Numbered from the stretch's first letter, positions 35,746-49,075 are shown. The stretch is DNA of 64,000 bases from Amaranthus tricolor (GCF_026212465.1 NC_080062.1:7399297-7463296); one strand, 5' to 3'. The notes: a model not told the origin generated them from the letters alone. Translations and numbers: made by a program.

Positions 35746-37240
35746 GGCCTAATATCATATTCCTTCGTCATCAAGCCATGATCCTTCTTCATTACTTATG
35801 CCAACAAAGATCTTCAACTCTGTCATTCCCATCTTCTAAGTTGTTGAGTTTGCAATTGAATTTTCTTTTAATTTTCTGATCACACTTGCTGCTAAAGCTA
35901 AAAAAAGTAACTGATATTTTATCTATATTTTTCATTACTTTTTAATCAATTTTTCTACTTCTGTAACAATTAGATTTTTTAATCATCTAGCTAACTAACT
36001 TTGTTTTCTTACTTTTCACTTTTATTTACGTTAGTCCCTAATCTTCTATCTCTCCCTCTAATTGTAATCCTAATCTCTCTTACAGTCTTACTCTTTCTTC
36101 CTCTCCAAACCACAAACTACCATTATAGACAATCTACGTCTCAAGAAAACTTTATTTCCATCATAAACATCTAGATTAGATATGAACGTAAGTCACATTA
36201 GTTGAACAATGTTAATTCTTTTAGGTTGCTTTATTATTATTTATTTTGCAATAATGTATATTCTTTAACCAAGGTTTATGATTTTGTTTTCCCAATTCAG
36301 TTGAGGGTTTTACTCATTGATCCTAGGTTATTAGATGTCTACTTAGATCATGTTGTATTCAACCAATCACTTAATTAATTTTCAGCTTAGATTATTTTAA
36401 AAAATAATTTAAGCTAGTCCAATGAATCAAATCGTGTACCTCTATATTACCTACAATATATATCACTTTTTTAGTTTTAAAAACAAAAAATAATGTGATA
36501 TAGAGAGTTTTAATCAAGTGTAGATTATTTCTCCTTTATGGACGATATGAGATGTCGTATTTCTTTTCTTTTCAGACTTTGATTATAGTTCTTATGGATG
36601 GAATACATTGGGTACGATGATGATGATAAAGTACTCCATTCGGCCCCATTTATTATTTTAATACCCTCATAGTTCTCTTTTGTTCTCTTCACATTTCCCA
36701 TTTGGAAATTTATAAATGTTTTTCTTATTTATAATCATTCTATTTTAGTAACCAATAGAATTCAAGAAAATTATTACACTTACACTCTAATCTATAGAAA
36801 TTAACTTACAATTTAATTTCCAATGTATTTACGTATATACACCCAATGAAATTCAATGACATTATTACACTTACACTTTAATCAATAAAAATCTTTATAT
36901 TATTTTACCCAACTCTCATAATGTCTATTGTGTAATCATTGTTTATCTTGATTTCTTCCCATATTCCAAATGAGAAGATAAAAAAAACAAGGGAGTATGT
37001 CTTAATTAACTCAACTCATTTCCAAGTCATAACTTTTATGCTTTAATTTTTTTTTCTCTCTTATTCTAAATACTTAATTACTTTAACCCACTACTCAATA
37101 CTTCAGGTCCTTAATATTTTGTAACAAGTTCTTTTAGACCATTGTTCATTAATTGATCTTAACTTGTATTTTATTCTTATTCTATAAATTAAAACATTGG
37201 TATGTGGGATTTTGTTTGATTCGTCTCAATGTAACCTTTT
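35746..37240. other. non-coding stretch
   Basis: AT-rich with pyrimidine-rich tracts. It contains a 45-bp LINE tail (36585-36629), a near-duplicated block at about 36765-36900 (caatagaattcaagaaaattattacacttacact.taatc) and part of MITE family 3 near 37180-37240. No gene. Confidence 0.5.
36585..36629 (+). mobile_element. very short 3' tail of the RTE LINE
   Basis: ggaatacattgggtacgatgatgatga matches the last bases of the LINE at 46150-46180 (ggaatacgctgggtagaatgatgatga), including the ATG-type simple tail. Confidence 0.5.
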
Positions 37241-37249
37241 ACCTTAGTC

Positions 37250-38330
37250 CGTGGTAACTGAATATAGAGTTAGGAAGCAATTATGGTCACTTGAGGTCAG
37301 GTCCAAGGAGAGGGGGTTAGGGGGGCAACGTAAGTAGGATCTAGAATTAAGAGTGAGGCACCCTAGAAGCCAAGTCGTTGGAGTTGGCTAATGAGCTTTC
37401 TAAATACAGGATTCATGTACCTTGTGTTCAAGAGACTAGGTGGAAGGGGCAAAAAGCAAAAGGTATAAAGGGGTATAAATTGTGGCATGCAGATCTGGAC
37501 GGCAGCCGTAACGGGGTTGGTATCCAAGTGTCTAATGATATCTTAAAGCAATTGGTTGAAGTAAGGAGGTGTAATGACAGGATTATGCTAGTTAGGATAG
37601 TAGTGGGGGAAGAGATCATATCCATTGTCAATGCGTACGAGCCCCAAGCTGGGCTCGATGAGCAGGTGAAGTGCGAGTTCTGTGATAACCTAGGAAACCT
37701 CATGAGAACTATCCCGGAAGATGAGAAATTTTTCTTAGGAGGAGACTTTAACGGACATATAGACAGATATGCAGGCAACTATAACTCGGTACATGGAGGG
37801 TTTTGTTTGGGGGCAAGGAATGAGAGTGGGGAAATTTGCTAGAGTTTGCGCTAGCAAAAGAATTTGTTATAGCAAACTCGCTCTTTAGAAAGAAAGATGA
37901 GCATTTGATCACATATAAGAGCGGCGGGCATGCAACCCAAGTTGACTATTTCTTAGTGCGCAAAGGAGATCGGGCCTCATGCTTAGATTGTAAGGTGGTG
38001 TTGGGTACCTCATGCCCACTCAACACAGGCTTTTAGTACTGGTTTTCAGGATGAGGAAGAAAATCGTAGAGAAGAAGGTCGAGTCCAGGGGAAAGATCTT
38101 GTGGGGGAGACTCAAAGGGGATACGGTCACAACCCTGTCAAGCAAGATAAGTTTATTGGACTTCCCAAGTCAGTCAGAGGATGCGAATGAAATGTGGGTG
38201 AACATGGCAAAAACCACTAGAAAAGTGGCAAAAGAGACCTTGGGGGTGTCTTCGGGTAAACCAAAAGTGTTGAAAGAGTCGTTGTGGTGGAATGATGAGG
38301 TGGAAAAGAAGATAAAGGATTAAAACAAGA
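37250..38330 (+). pseudogene. RTE-type LINE, endonuclease half
   Basis: Fragments in two frames give the APE-like endonuclease of RTE LINEs: V-Q-E-T-R-W-K-G (catalytic E), R-N-G-V-G-I, I-V-N-A-Y-E-P-Q, L-G-G-D-F-N-G-H-I and V-H-G-G-F. After a frameshift near 37835 come L-I-T-Y-K-S-G-G-H-A-T-Q-V-D-Y-F-L-V-R-K and, after another near 38020, the linker to the RT domain. Automatic annotation often names this 'craniofacial development protein 2-like'. The frame ends at K-I-K-D-stop at 38323; the matching continuation is at 44050. Confidence 0.85.
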
Positions 38331-39869
38331 GTTGTGTTAAGAAGAGTTTTAATTTGATGTTACTAAATCATTGAATCGTAATAAGCATTTGATGAAGAGT
38401 TTTGAAATTTGGACGTGTTTTAATACAAACGATTATGTTATAGTTGTTAGTTTTAAGTTTCGCATCTTAGGTCGAAGGGCGATCGAATTCCACTTGTTTG
38501 CGAAGAATAATTGTAATGCATAATTTCAAGTGTTGCGTTATTTTGTTGGCTTGTGTCGTTGTACTTTAGTATAATGTTAGGATTATTAATGTAGCAGTCA
38601 TATGGTTGCGATAACGGTCTTATAGTTAGAGGTAGTATTGCGATGGAAATGTTATGATGTAGATTGGATATTATGAAATTAGTGTTATCGCAACTTTATC
38701 AAATTGTGTGATACATGACTGCTTTGCTATTAATATTGGAAATTGCGGTGATGTAGGTGTGTTCATCGGTTATTTTTCACCTTGCATTTTTTTTATGTAT
38801 ACATAAAATGTCATCTTTGTTGATCATCACTATTATTATTACCCTATTAGTACCATTGGTATTGTCGTTATATATGAACATGATGCATTACTTTAATCAT
38901 ATATTAGCTCGTGATCTTAATTGATATAAATTATATACTTTCAACATATCTAGTCATATGGTAAATCATTAGTTGAAAAGTGTTGGTGACCGATGACATT
39001 GCCCTTCATGATTCTAAATCATCCTCATATTGTCGTAATTAAAATTTGATATTATGATGGATAAAGGATGTTATTATTGAATAATTACGATAGGTGTATT
39101 AGTATCATGACTGTGAACGTATAATTATTAACTATAGTAACTTGCTAAAACGTGTTATATATAATTTGATTATATACTTGAAACATGTATTATGTTTTGA
39201 GTTATTAATTTGAGTTGTTAATCTATTAATCAAGTCATGATGTATGATTTAATATGTTATAAAATGATTTGATCATATATGATTAATGAAAGGAGCATTT
39301 CGTGTTAAGTAAAAGGTTAAGAATATGTTATGGTAAGTAAAGTTAGCGGTGAATCGATTTGGGAGTTGATAACCAACCAGTCTAGTAGATTCAAGTATCC
39401 TCAGGTCTAGGGTGTCTAATTATAATACGAGTTAAGTGTTGAGCAACTTCGTGCACTTTACTTTTAGAACTTTGTTGTTTTGATATTTTGCCCCCATTCA
39501 TTGTTCAAATTATAATAGTTAAACCTTCTGTACATTACAAGATTATCACAAAGTCGACCTTAGGTGGTCACGTAGAATTGAAAAAGTCGTTTGAAGAATT
39601 ACATTAGATAACAGGACGTTTCGTGTTGTTACGAACTCAAGTGATACATTTTTTTTTAAAAGCCACATCTGCTAGATCTGTTATTTTTGTAAACATTGAG
39701 AAGAGTTGTCTTACTAATAGAACATATTGAGACCCAGATACTAGGGTATGTAGTATTGAGATCGAAGATATGAAATAACTAGAGTTCCATGGTCTAACCA
39801 CACTATCCTTGCACATGTTTCGAGGTTAGTGAGTTACGGGGTCATAACTAAGTTTTAAGGGGGTAGAAT

Positions 39870-40140
39870 GCGATAGAATTTCGCGCGTTTACACGCATTT
39901 TCTCCTGCATTTTCACGCATTTTTTGTCTCTATGATAACAACCTATTACCAACTTACATGCTTTGGATTGATTGTTTGAACCTATCTATGTGATATCTAC
40001 ATGCTTTGATTGATTGTGTGAATCAATTGGTGTGATATTTGCATGCTTTTGATTGACCGTGTTGAGTCAATTGTATGATTTTTACATGCTTTTGATTGAT
40101 TGTGTTAAGTCAATTGTGTGACATTTACATGTTTTGATTG
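39870..40140. repeat. degenerate tandem repeat, about 45-50 bp period
   Basis: Four or five diverged copies of a unit containing tacatgcttttgattgattgtgt and gagtcaattg.gtga.att. Lies just after a second purine-rich tract (ttttaagggggtagaa, 39855-39870) and before the 3' LTR. Confidence 0.7.
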
Positions 40141-40620
40141 GGTGTTGAGTTAATTTAAATGATTATGAAGGCTCGAAACGAAATATGTATGAATATTTGA
40201 ATAGAGTGAGTATAATAGTGTCAATAAGGTCACGATCTTTGAGTTAATTCCTTGGGGGTAAAATCGTTAAGACACCTCCTTGAGTTATTAGAAATATAAA
40301 TTTTCACAATTAGTACCTTGGTCGCGATAGTTTCGGGGACGAAACGCCTTTTAAGAGGGGTAGTCTGTAACACTCCGAGATTTTAATAATGAAATTATTT
40401 AATATTCTAATAACTTTTAAAGATTTTACAATTATATTAAATTATTTCGGAATTAGTTTAATAAATTTCTTACATACATGATTTTAAATGTTAACTTATA
40501 TATATTAAAAATATAGTTACGATATCTTAAATAAAGAGGTTTGAATCAAAATGATTATTTATTAAAAGGTGTGAGCCCACGTTCTTAGTTGGTCTCGCAA
40601 GAAAATAAATCAAAAAAAAA

Positions 40621-40655
<35 letters not shown>

Positions 40656-42589
40656 ATAAAAACCGTGAAACCCTAATGCTCATGGGAGAGCCGTCAGTCC
40701 CTTCCCCTTCTCCTCCTTCTTTCTCTTTCTCTTCCTTCCTCCCTCACTCCCGCACCCTTCCCTTCCCGCACAGCAGCCCAGCCGCCCACGAAAACACCAC
40801 ACCGGAGCCTCGCCTCACTCCCACGGCAGCCCAGCAGCAGACGGCTGCAAGCACGCCCAGCAGCAGACGGCTGAAACACGCCCCAGCAGGCGGTTGCTCC
40901 TCTCTGGATCCATGCAGCCTTCCCCCTCCACCACCGTGTCTTGAGCCACGCCACCACCACAAGAACCACCAACCTCTTGACCCATTTCCTAGTCTCACCC
41001 ATTGTAAGCCTCTCAAGCTCACTCTAAGTAATTTTCCTAGTATATAATTAGAATTTTACTAAGTTTATGAGTTGGGTGTTAATTTGTATGATTGTCATTG
41101 AATCTTGTTGTGGGTAAGGATTTGATTGATGATTTGAATGTACTTATGAATTGGGTTTTTGAAATGTGGATGAAAAGTGTTGAATTTTGTGTTATTTTTC
41201 ATTGAGTTCTTTTGTGGTTAAGAGTTTAATTGATGAATTGAACATATTCATGATTTAAGGTTTGAAGTGTAATTAGAAATTATGGGATTTGTGTTGATTG
41301 AATATTAGTTTGGTTTAATCCTATCATAGGTAATAGAAATAGTGTTATCTTTGAACATGAAATAATTAGAGTTTGATTTAGAAATGAGATTTCTAGTAGT
41401 GTGTGTGGTGTATGCTACTTTGGTGGCGTGGTGATTAATCAAATAGCCTTATAAATTATTTTAAGACTTGGTTGATTATCGTTGTGGTAATTAGTAATGA
41501 TTTTGATTATAGTTGACAAAAAAAAATGGTTTTGGTTGTTAATTGAGAGTAGTAGTTGCTAATTGTTAGTGACTTAATTGTTAGAATTACTAATACCTCA
41601 TTGGGTTGTTATTGAAATCATAAACACATAATTGTAATGAGCCATGAACATAACGTCAACTGTTAAGAATCATTGAAGTTACTTGTACGATGTCTTGATT
41701 TTAGCTCAACCTTGGAGAATATAATAGATGATATTGTTGTGCAATAACCTTAAGATTCGTTCTTGTCGTCATATTAGCACTACACTAACATTGTGAGACT
41801 TAGGTATGAATCGTCGTTTTATTTCAAGATAATGTGAATCGTTATAACTCAAAGCTAGCTGGTGTAATGAAACACTTGACATGATTCTTTTATTCTTTGT
41901 CGATGGAAAAACTTGTGTTATTGTCGAATTGACGATTATACTTGGTGTTGAATGAGATGCGTACGTGTTAGAAGTAATTGAAATCTTGTCGTGAATAGAT
42001 GATTGTGGTTACTTTGGCTTTTAGCTGGTATGACAAAGTAGTTAAGGGAACTTATTAGTTCTACTCATAACTTATATAGGTGCCCATTTCGTAAGAGGAA
42101 AGTAGAGCCTTAGTTGGGTGATTTTGTGACTTTTGATCGTACAGTAATGCTTACAGGTACGTACACGCAATAATTAACCTTTATATGCAATTTGCTTTAA
42201 GACATTATTGTTTATTGTGATAATATACATTGCATTGAAACTATGAAATACTATTGAGTACACTTTACATGAAGAGCTATCGACTATGAAATCCTTGCGC
42301 TTAGAATAGTTTAGAGAATGAGAGTTAATAGAGGGCGAGAACTACCCCTTATTTATTTAAGAATTAGATTATGCCTAATTGGAGTTAGAATTACTCCTTT
42401 ATAGGTGAATTTCATATTCTATTGAATGGCTCAGTGGGTTTTAGCGCGCTGCTATCCCAGGGCGCTCATTAATAGTTGAGATTAGAAGTTATTCCCATCT
42501 GATAAGGTACTATATTATGATTAGCTGGCGTGACTTAACTGGATTATGTCCGGTTGTTTTATTAGTCCCCTAGGTGAGGTTCGACGGGA

Positions 42590-42830
42590 CCACCGTAAGG
42601 GGGGTATGAGCATGCTTGGGTCATTGGGCGTCGGGAGGCCGATAACGCCCCTTGACCGAGGTGTTACCATGCGGGCCTTGCAAACCCCAATATGGTGGCC
42701 TCTTCACTGGTTTAGTACCCCAGTGTGTTAGGTTTTTCCCGAAGGTAGGACCCGAGAGGGTCAGCTGGAGGGGGCATGAGCTCATACTTTGCCAATGGGC
42801 GCCGGGAGGCCGATAACGCCCTTGGCCGTG
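42590..42830. repeat. internal duplication in the LTR
   Basis: ggtatgagcatgcttgggtcattgggcgtcgggaggccgataacgccc-type text at about 42602-42651 is repeated at about 42775-42823. It is GC-rich compared with the rest of the LTR. Confidence 0.7.
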
Positions 42831-42854
42831 TCACTATGCCAGGAAGTAGAGAAA

Positions 42855-43022
42855 AGATCCACTGATAGAAAACTATTCAGTGATAGAAAGTTTATTCATT
42901 GACCGAAAGTTATTTATTGATAGTAGGTTCATTCTTTGGTAGAAAGCTTACGCGTTGATAAAACGTTTACTCTCTGATAGAATATTTACTCATTGACAGA
43001 ACATCTACTTATTGATAGAATA
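42855..43022. repeat. minisatellite, 23-24 bp period, about 7 copies
   Basis: Diverged units of the form ttactcattgatagaa repeat about every 23-24 bp. Confidence 0.8.
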
Positions 43023-44049
43023 GTTTATGCTAGCGAGAAGTGTGCCTAAGTTAAGTTACCTTAAGGTTATTACGGACTATGATCAAACTTACCTTAAGAT
43101 AGACAAGCTCTATAAGGTCATGCGTTAGGTATTCTGTTAATGCCTTGGTCGAGTTGATACTATACGTGTTTTGCAGGAGTTATGTTTAAAAAGAGGAGCG
43201 TGAAGGCCTGCATTCTACCCAAGAACACATGGTTCGGGTTAGAAAGCACGTAATGAAATTAAGAAGTATAAGTGGCCGATAAACGGTTACTATCTGTGCT
43301 TGCGTTTTATGAAATCATCTTATGTTGATTTATGATATAATGCTATTAGTAGTTGGTCTTATAATATTTGATGTTAGTTACTGACGTGTACGTGTTTGTG
43401 TTTATGTTTGATTGTTGATGACTTTCTATGATTGTCCTGCTATGACGCATTGGCCTTTGGTCTAATGTCGAGCAGCAGGAGGATTATAGACTGGCGTAGC
43501 AGTTATTGGAGCTTCTTTTGCATTGCATTGCATTTGGGGAGAGTGATGAGGGCGAAGCATAACCTATGTCATGCCGCCATCTTTCGATTATGTAGCTCTT
43601 GTTATCTTTTGTAAAATTTGGTTGTATATGTTTTGTTACGAGGCCTTGTTTCCTCCCTCGTATATTTGTATTTCCGCTGCGTAGTTTATAATTCTGTATG
43701 GCTTTAAGGAGTTAAGACTTTTTAAAACGCAAACGTCGACACTGGAACCACGATCCATGTTTGGCATGTTGATTTGAGAAGCCGGCGATGAATCATTCCG
43801 CCGTGACATAGTTTTGATAGGCCGTTAGTGCCTTTACTTTATTAGCTTCTTAATTAACTTTTGTTTTTCTACAAAGGCGCACAGTTTTAAGGCAGATGCT
43901 GCCGAAATTTCCACTCACTCCCCTTTTTAAAGTTAATATTTAACGTTTATATAATTTCTATTCCTTTTTCTTTTATATAACACCCGAATTTCCTCCCGTC
44001 CTTTACGGTTTTGGTTTCGTTAAGGGTTCGGAAATTCTGGGGTGTTACA

Positions 44050-46182
44050 CTTATGGCATGCACGGAAGAGGAGGATAAGATAGAAAAGAGAGTGAGCTAT
44101 AAAGAAGCAAAGCGAGCAACAAAGAAAGCGGTAACGGAGGCAAAAAATCGTGGTTATGAGGACTTGTATCGAAAGCTTGACATCAAAGAGGGGAAGAAGC
44201 AGATTTTAAAGTTGGCAAGGACTAGGTCCAGGCTGTGGCAAGACTTAGAGGCAGTGAAATACATCAAGGATGAGGGAGGACGAGTTCTTGTGAGACAAGA
44301 GGACATCAAAACCAAATGGCTCCAGTATTTCTCTCAGCTACTCAATGAGTCTAGGGGGCCAAGGAAGGCGAATAATCAAATTTCTAACGTCCAAAGACCA
44401 CTAGAATATGGGTCAACGAGTAATATTACCACAGAAGAACTAGGAGAAGCTCTCAAAAAGATGGGGAGAACAAAGGTAGTCGGGCCAGATAACATCCCGA
44501 TTGAGGTATGGAGGGGTTTAGGAGAAGAGGGCATTCGTTGGCTGACTAGCCTCTCTAATATTATTTTGAGGACACATAAGATGCCAGAAGAATAGAGGAA
44601 TAGCACACTAATACCTTTGTTTAAAAACAAAAGCGACGCGCAAGTATGCGAGAACTATAGAGGTATCAAACTTCTAAGTCACACAATGAAATTGTGGGAA
44701 AGAGTGAGAGAGAGGAGAATTAGACAGGAAACGGTGATTAGAGAGAACCAATTCGGTTTTATGCCATGAAGATCAACCATTGAGGCAATTCATATTTTGA
44801 GGAGACTGATGGAGAAATATAGGGAGCGAAAGAAAGATCTGCATATGGTGTTCATTGACTTGGAGAAAGCTTATGATAGCATACCACGACGTGTCACTGG
44901 GATAGCCTCAAGGCTAGAGGTATTTCTTCAGTGTACATTGAGGCTATAGGGGATATGTATGACAGTTTCGACTAACATTCAAACACCAGTGGGGATAACA
45001 TAGAGCGTTTTCCGGTTAAAGTTGGACTACATCAGGGATTGGCTCTAAGCCCTTTCATTTTTACTGTCATTATGGAAGAGATTTCTAAATCTATTTGGGA
45101 GACGGTACAGTGGTGAATGCTATTCGCTGACGACATAGTGCTGGTAGCAGAAACTAAAGAGGAGGTTAGTAATAAATTGGATGAGTGGAGGGAAGCTTTA
45201 GAAGGTAAAGAGTTACGCATTAGTCATACGAAGACTGAATATTTGCGCTGTGACTTTAGTGGGACAGCACCGGTAGGTGAACTAGAGATTTCCATTGATG
45301 AAGGAGTTGTTAAAAGTACGACCAAGTACAAGTATTTGGGATCGATCATTCAAAGGGATTGAGAGATTGACGGAGATGTAAATCATCGTATACAAGCGGG
45401 TTGGCTCAAGTGGCAAGCAGCCACCGCGGTGCTATGTGATAGGAAATTACCAAGCAAGTTAAAAGGAAAATTCTATGAGGCGGAAATCAGACCTACTCTG
45501 CTATATGGGACCGAATGTTGACCTGTAAAGAAGATTTTTAAATATAAGATGGAAGTAATAGAAATGCGTATGCTAAGGTGGATGTGTGGGCACACATTGA
45601 TGGATCGAATTAGGAACCAAGAGTTTAGTGACAAACTAGGGGTAGCCCCTATTTGTGGAAAAATGCACGAAAATAGATTGAGGTGGTTTGGACATGTGTA
45701 GAGAAAGACTTTCGCCGCCCCTGTGAAGAGGGTAGAAAGCATTATAGTAGAGGGTAAGAGGAGTCGAGGAAGACATAGGAGAACTTGGGATGAGCAAATA
45801 AAATTTGACTTACATGAGTTAAAACTCTTTGAGGGTTTGACTAGGGATAGAGGTAGTTGGAGGCGCCATATCCATGTTTTAGACTACTGATGTCCTCTTA
45901 GATTACCTTTTGGTGTTCTTGCCATCTTGATTCTCTTGTTTCTTTTATTATTAGTTTTTTGTTTTCTTTTATTTTGTAGTTGGTTCTACTTATTTGTTTT
46001 ATTTATATGCATTTAATTTATCTTTCCCGTATAGCTAAGTCTCTTATCTTTCTCGAGTCGGGAGACTCTTTTGGCCGCGCTCTCCTTTATGGGTATGAGT
46101 TGCCGCCGTCCTTCCCTCCTTAGACCCTGTCCATAGTTTTTCTATGAGTGGAATACGCTGGGTAGAATGATGATGATGATTT
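44050..46182 (+). pseudogene. RTE-type LINE, reverse transcriptase half and 3' tail
   Basis: Continues the split LINE with A-C-T-E-E-E-D-K and E-A-K-R-A-T-K-K-A. RT motifs in order: [52 protein letters not shown]; the catalytic F-A-D-D at 45118-45140; and Y-L-G-S-I-I-Q-R-D. Stops interrupt it at about 44593, 44767, 45360 and 45519 and near 45700, and there are frameshifts between about 44890 and 45110. It ends in a 3' UTR with gggagactcttttggccgcgc and a (GAT)n-type tail at about 46166-46180. Dead, with no frame across the RT domain. Confidence 0.88.
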
Positions 46183-46189
46183 AAAATGA

Positions 46190-46630
46190 AAATGATTGCA
46201 TTTTGTTATTAGTTTTTAAACTCTTGTTAATTTGGTTAAAATTTATTGATCACCTTATCTTATTATCCCTTTGATTTTGCTTTTATTAAAAGTTATTTTT
46301 CTTTATAATATATCATTATCAATATAAATTTAAATTATGAAACACATATAGCATCAAAAGCCCTAATTTTTAATTGTTCATGTACCCTCATTTTAGTACT
46401 TTCAATTAGGCAAAAATGGTAAAAATTGGAATTGCAATAAGAGTAATAATTATAAGCAGATTGTCTTATATGAGATCGTCTCATAATGAAACACACTCAT
46501 ATAATTAGTCTATTTTATAATTGATTACTTTAAAATTATAAGCAATCTATTTAATATACTTAATATATTATACACAGGTCAACTCAATAAAAATTGTCTC
46601 ACCATAACACCGTCTCATTTTAGAATTTGT
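46190..46630. other. non-coding stretch
   Basis: Contains gagatcgtctcataatga and ttgattactttaaaattataagc words, part of a dispersed MITE-like family also seen near 21790 and 62100. No gene. Confidence 0.4.
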
Positions 46631-46631
46631 G

Positions 46632-47030
46632 AATTACTCTCCGTTATTTAATGAATTTCCCACAAGGAATATTTACGGGGTTTAATAAAATTTGAGTCTT
46701 TTAGATAGTGAATATATGTTTTTATTGAATATTAAATTTGATTGAGAAAAAAAATTAGGATTATAAATATTAAAAAATATTTAGAAAAGGTAGTGGAAAA
46801 AATATGGAGAGGACAACTAATAAAAAATATATTTATGAAGTTAGTGGAAAACATATAGAGATCATAAAGTATATATAATAGTTAGAATGAAGTTAGTAGA
46901 AGATATAGAGAGACTATAAGCATTATTAAAATATTAAATTGAAGATGAACAAAATTATTTTGTTCAAAATTTGTGATAAGGATAAAAATATTCCTTATGA
47001 AAACAACAAATAAAACACACAAAATGACAA
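46632..47030. mobile_element. Stowaway-like MITE, family 2 copy B
   Basis: Shares the left end (actctccgtt.tttaat) and most of the body with 30967-31451, for example tgttcaaaatttgtgat near 46960. Confidence 0.6.
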
Positions 47031-47099
47031 ATTAAAACTATTAAAGAAAAGGAAAGACCGAAAGAGGATAAAAAGGAAAAAGACACTATTAATTGAAAG

Positions 47100-47278
47100 A
47101 AATACATAAGCATCTACTCTTGTGTGAGACCGTCACTCAACGAGGACCTCAAAATAAGAAACTTATATTCTTATTTTCTCTTTAATTTGTATCAATTGGG
47201 CTATTTAACACATAGATTTAATGTCGTCTTTCGGAGAGACCGTCTCTCAGAACAATTTGTGATAAATAAAAGAAAGAT
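47100..47278. repeat. short MITE-like repeat with gagaccgtc ends
   Basis: gtgagaccgtcactcaacgagg at 47124 and ggagagaccgtctctcagaac at 47235 form inverted ends around about 110 bp. Related gagac...gtctctcaca ends occur at 58740-58785 and 63540-63560. Confidence 0.45.
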
Positions 47279-47286
47279 GCGGGACT

Positions 47287-48253
47287 AGAGGTATTCATTC
47301 GGGTGATCGAGACGGTTTCAGACGGGTGTCATTCGATTCTGTTGTATTTCGAATGGGTTATATTTCAGATACGTGTTGCGACGGGTCACACTCGGGTCGG
47401 TCATTTAATCACGGTTCGGTTGAAGATCGGTTATTCGAGCTGACGGGTTAGCATTAGTTCAGTGTCGGGTTGAAGTTCGTGTTGAGTTTCAATCGATCTC
47501 GGGTTGTCATTGGTTAATAATTGGTTCGGTTTTACCAGGTACAGATCGGATTCGAGTATTTTTTAAGTAGAATTCGGCTACGAATTACTAATTACTATCG
47601 ATCGAGTTAGTATCAGATTAAGTTGTTATTTATTTTTTAATTGGTGATAAGGTTCCCTAACTTAAAGCAAAATAGTTAAAATGCAAGACAATTAGTAATC
47701 ATTATTATATTGTTACTTTTACTTGTTTGACCGGAAAATAAAATTATAAAGTTCTATCAATTTTAATCTAATTCGATTAAAAATAGTTAAATAAACATTG
47801 ACCATTGATTATTAACTCTAAATATATGAAAACATGTATTTATAAAATTTATTTTATTAAAATATTTATCACTTTATTAGAATAAATAATAAGATGATTA
47901 AATATGAATAGATTATACTTCTATGTTAAAATTTGATTTAGGTTTACAGCAATTCGATCTAAACTTTGTTGGGGTTAAGTCGGTTTTAGCCGGATTGAAT
48001 TCGGCTTCGAGCATGATTCGGGTCGGATATGGCCGGGTCGGTCATTATTAGGTTCAAGTAATCTCGGTTAACGGTTATGTGTCGGTTACAGCTCTGGTTC
48101 AATTTTTTCATTTTCGCTTGTCAATCGGTTCGAGTATAACTACGGGTCGGATAATGTCGATTTAATAAACCTAAAAAAACACATTTTTCGGGTCAATTTA
48201 CTTTCGATTTTGGTTCGAATTTTTTGATCAAGGTCACATTTAAACAGCTCTTT
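47287..48253. mobile_element. non-autonomous hAT-like element
   Basis: 8-bp duplication with one mismatch, GCGGGACT (47279-47286) / GCGGGACC (48254-48261). The left end agaggtattcattcgggt and the right end ...aaacagctcttt form decayed hAT-type ends. The interior has many gggtcgg, cgggtt and tcgggt words and no ORF. Confidence 0.7.
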
Positions 48254-48663
48254 GCGGGACCCATAAATTGCGTAGGCGGTAGGCCCACTCCGCCACCCAC
48301 GAAACAATAATATGAAAGCTGAGAATTAGGGACACGTGGCGTTACAATAACTCTCGGACCACAACTGTAGGTCCCGCTTTCTTTCACGCGTTATCAATAC
48401 AAATCAGAATTTTCCACGTGGCATTTATTAGGTCATGACTCATGAGGACCACCTGATGAATTTTGTGATTCTCTTTAGCCATGTCAGCTAAATGTCACAC
48501 CTAAGAAGTAAATAAAATAAGTTAATTTGCATAAAAAAATGGAGTAAAAAATAAATACAAAATTAAATTATAAAAATTTTAAAAAATTAACAAGATAAAT
48601 CAATTACGTATTTTTAATTTTAACTTTTAGTTTGTAATATTTTTGTTTTGTGATTTTTTTTGA

Positions 48664-49075
48664 AAATTTACCTTAAATAATTTAATTTTTTACTGATTTT
48701 CCTATAATAATCCCAATATTTGATTAATCATGAACAATTCTAACTATAAGGGGGTGCTTCTTAAAAATGCATCAAGTTAACTTCTTACCTATAAAACAAG
48801 TCATTTTGTAAAAAAAATAAAAAGTAAATACAAAATCAAATGAAGTAAGTTTTTTTTTTTGATTTTCACTTTTAGTTTTTAATATTATTGATTTTCTACT
48901 TTTTTTTTCCTTTTTTTGTGTGATAATTAATCTGCAAAAATTGGTTACCATTTGACCAACAATGATTTTGGGTAAGTGACCCTAAAATTCGACTTATACA
49001 TGATTAATCAAAAGTTGAGATTTTTGTTGGAAAATTAATAAAAGGTTGAATTATTCTAGGGAATTTTTCTATTTC
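48664..49075. mobile_element. MITE with inverted ends, copy B
   Basis: The ends ttactgattttcctataataatcc...tttgattaatcatgaa and ttcgacttatacatgattaatcaaaagttgagat...gaattattctagggaatttttc match those of 20609-21082. A partial third copy of the right end follows at 49080-49195. Confidence 0.6.

Larger units (their letters stand above)
38331..44049 (+). mobile_element. partial LTR retrotransposon (Ty3/gypsy-like) inside the LINE
   Basis: The right border is a clean LTR end, ggggtgttaca (44049), followed at once by LINE coding sequence. A polypurine tract (ttttaagaggggtag, 40350-40363) precedes TGTAACACTCC at 40366, so 40366-44049 is the 3' LTR, and cggggacgaaacgcc just before the tract is typical of the 3' end of Tekay-type chromovirus pol. 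Upstream, 38331-40365 has no coding capacity. No 5' LTR is present and no target duplication could be matched, so the 5' part was lost by deletion. Confidence 0.75.
40366..44049 (+). repeat. 3.7-kb LTR
   Basis: Begins TGTAACACTCCGAGATTTTAA and ends ...ggaaattctggggtgttaca. A TATA-like gagtataaaaacc at 40650-40662 is followed by aaaccctaatg and a GC- and pyrimidine-rich leader (40680-41000), whose 114-codon proline-rich ORF has no known domain and is probably only leader sequence. A 3' piece of the same LTR family lies at 9715-10581. Confidence 0.75.

Noticed and set aside
40589..41047. proline-rich protein gene
   Set aside because: It sits just downstream of a TATA box inside a long LTR, has low-complexity composition and is open on both strands; it is best explained as LTR leader sequence.
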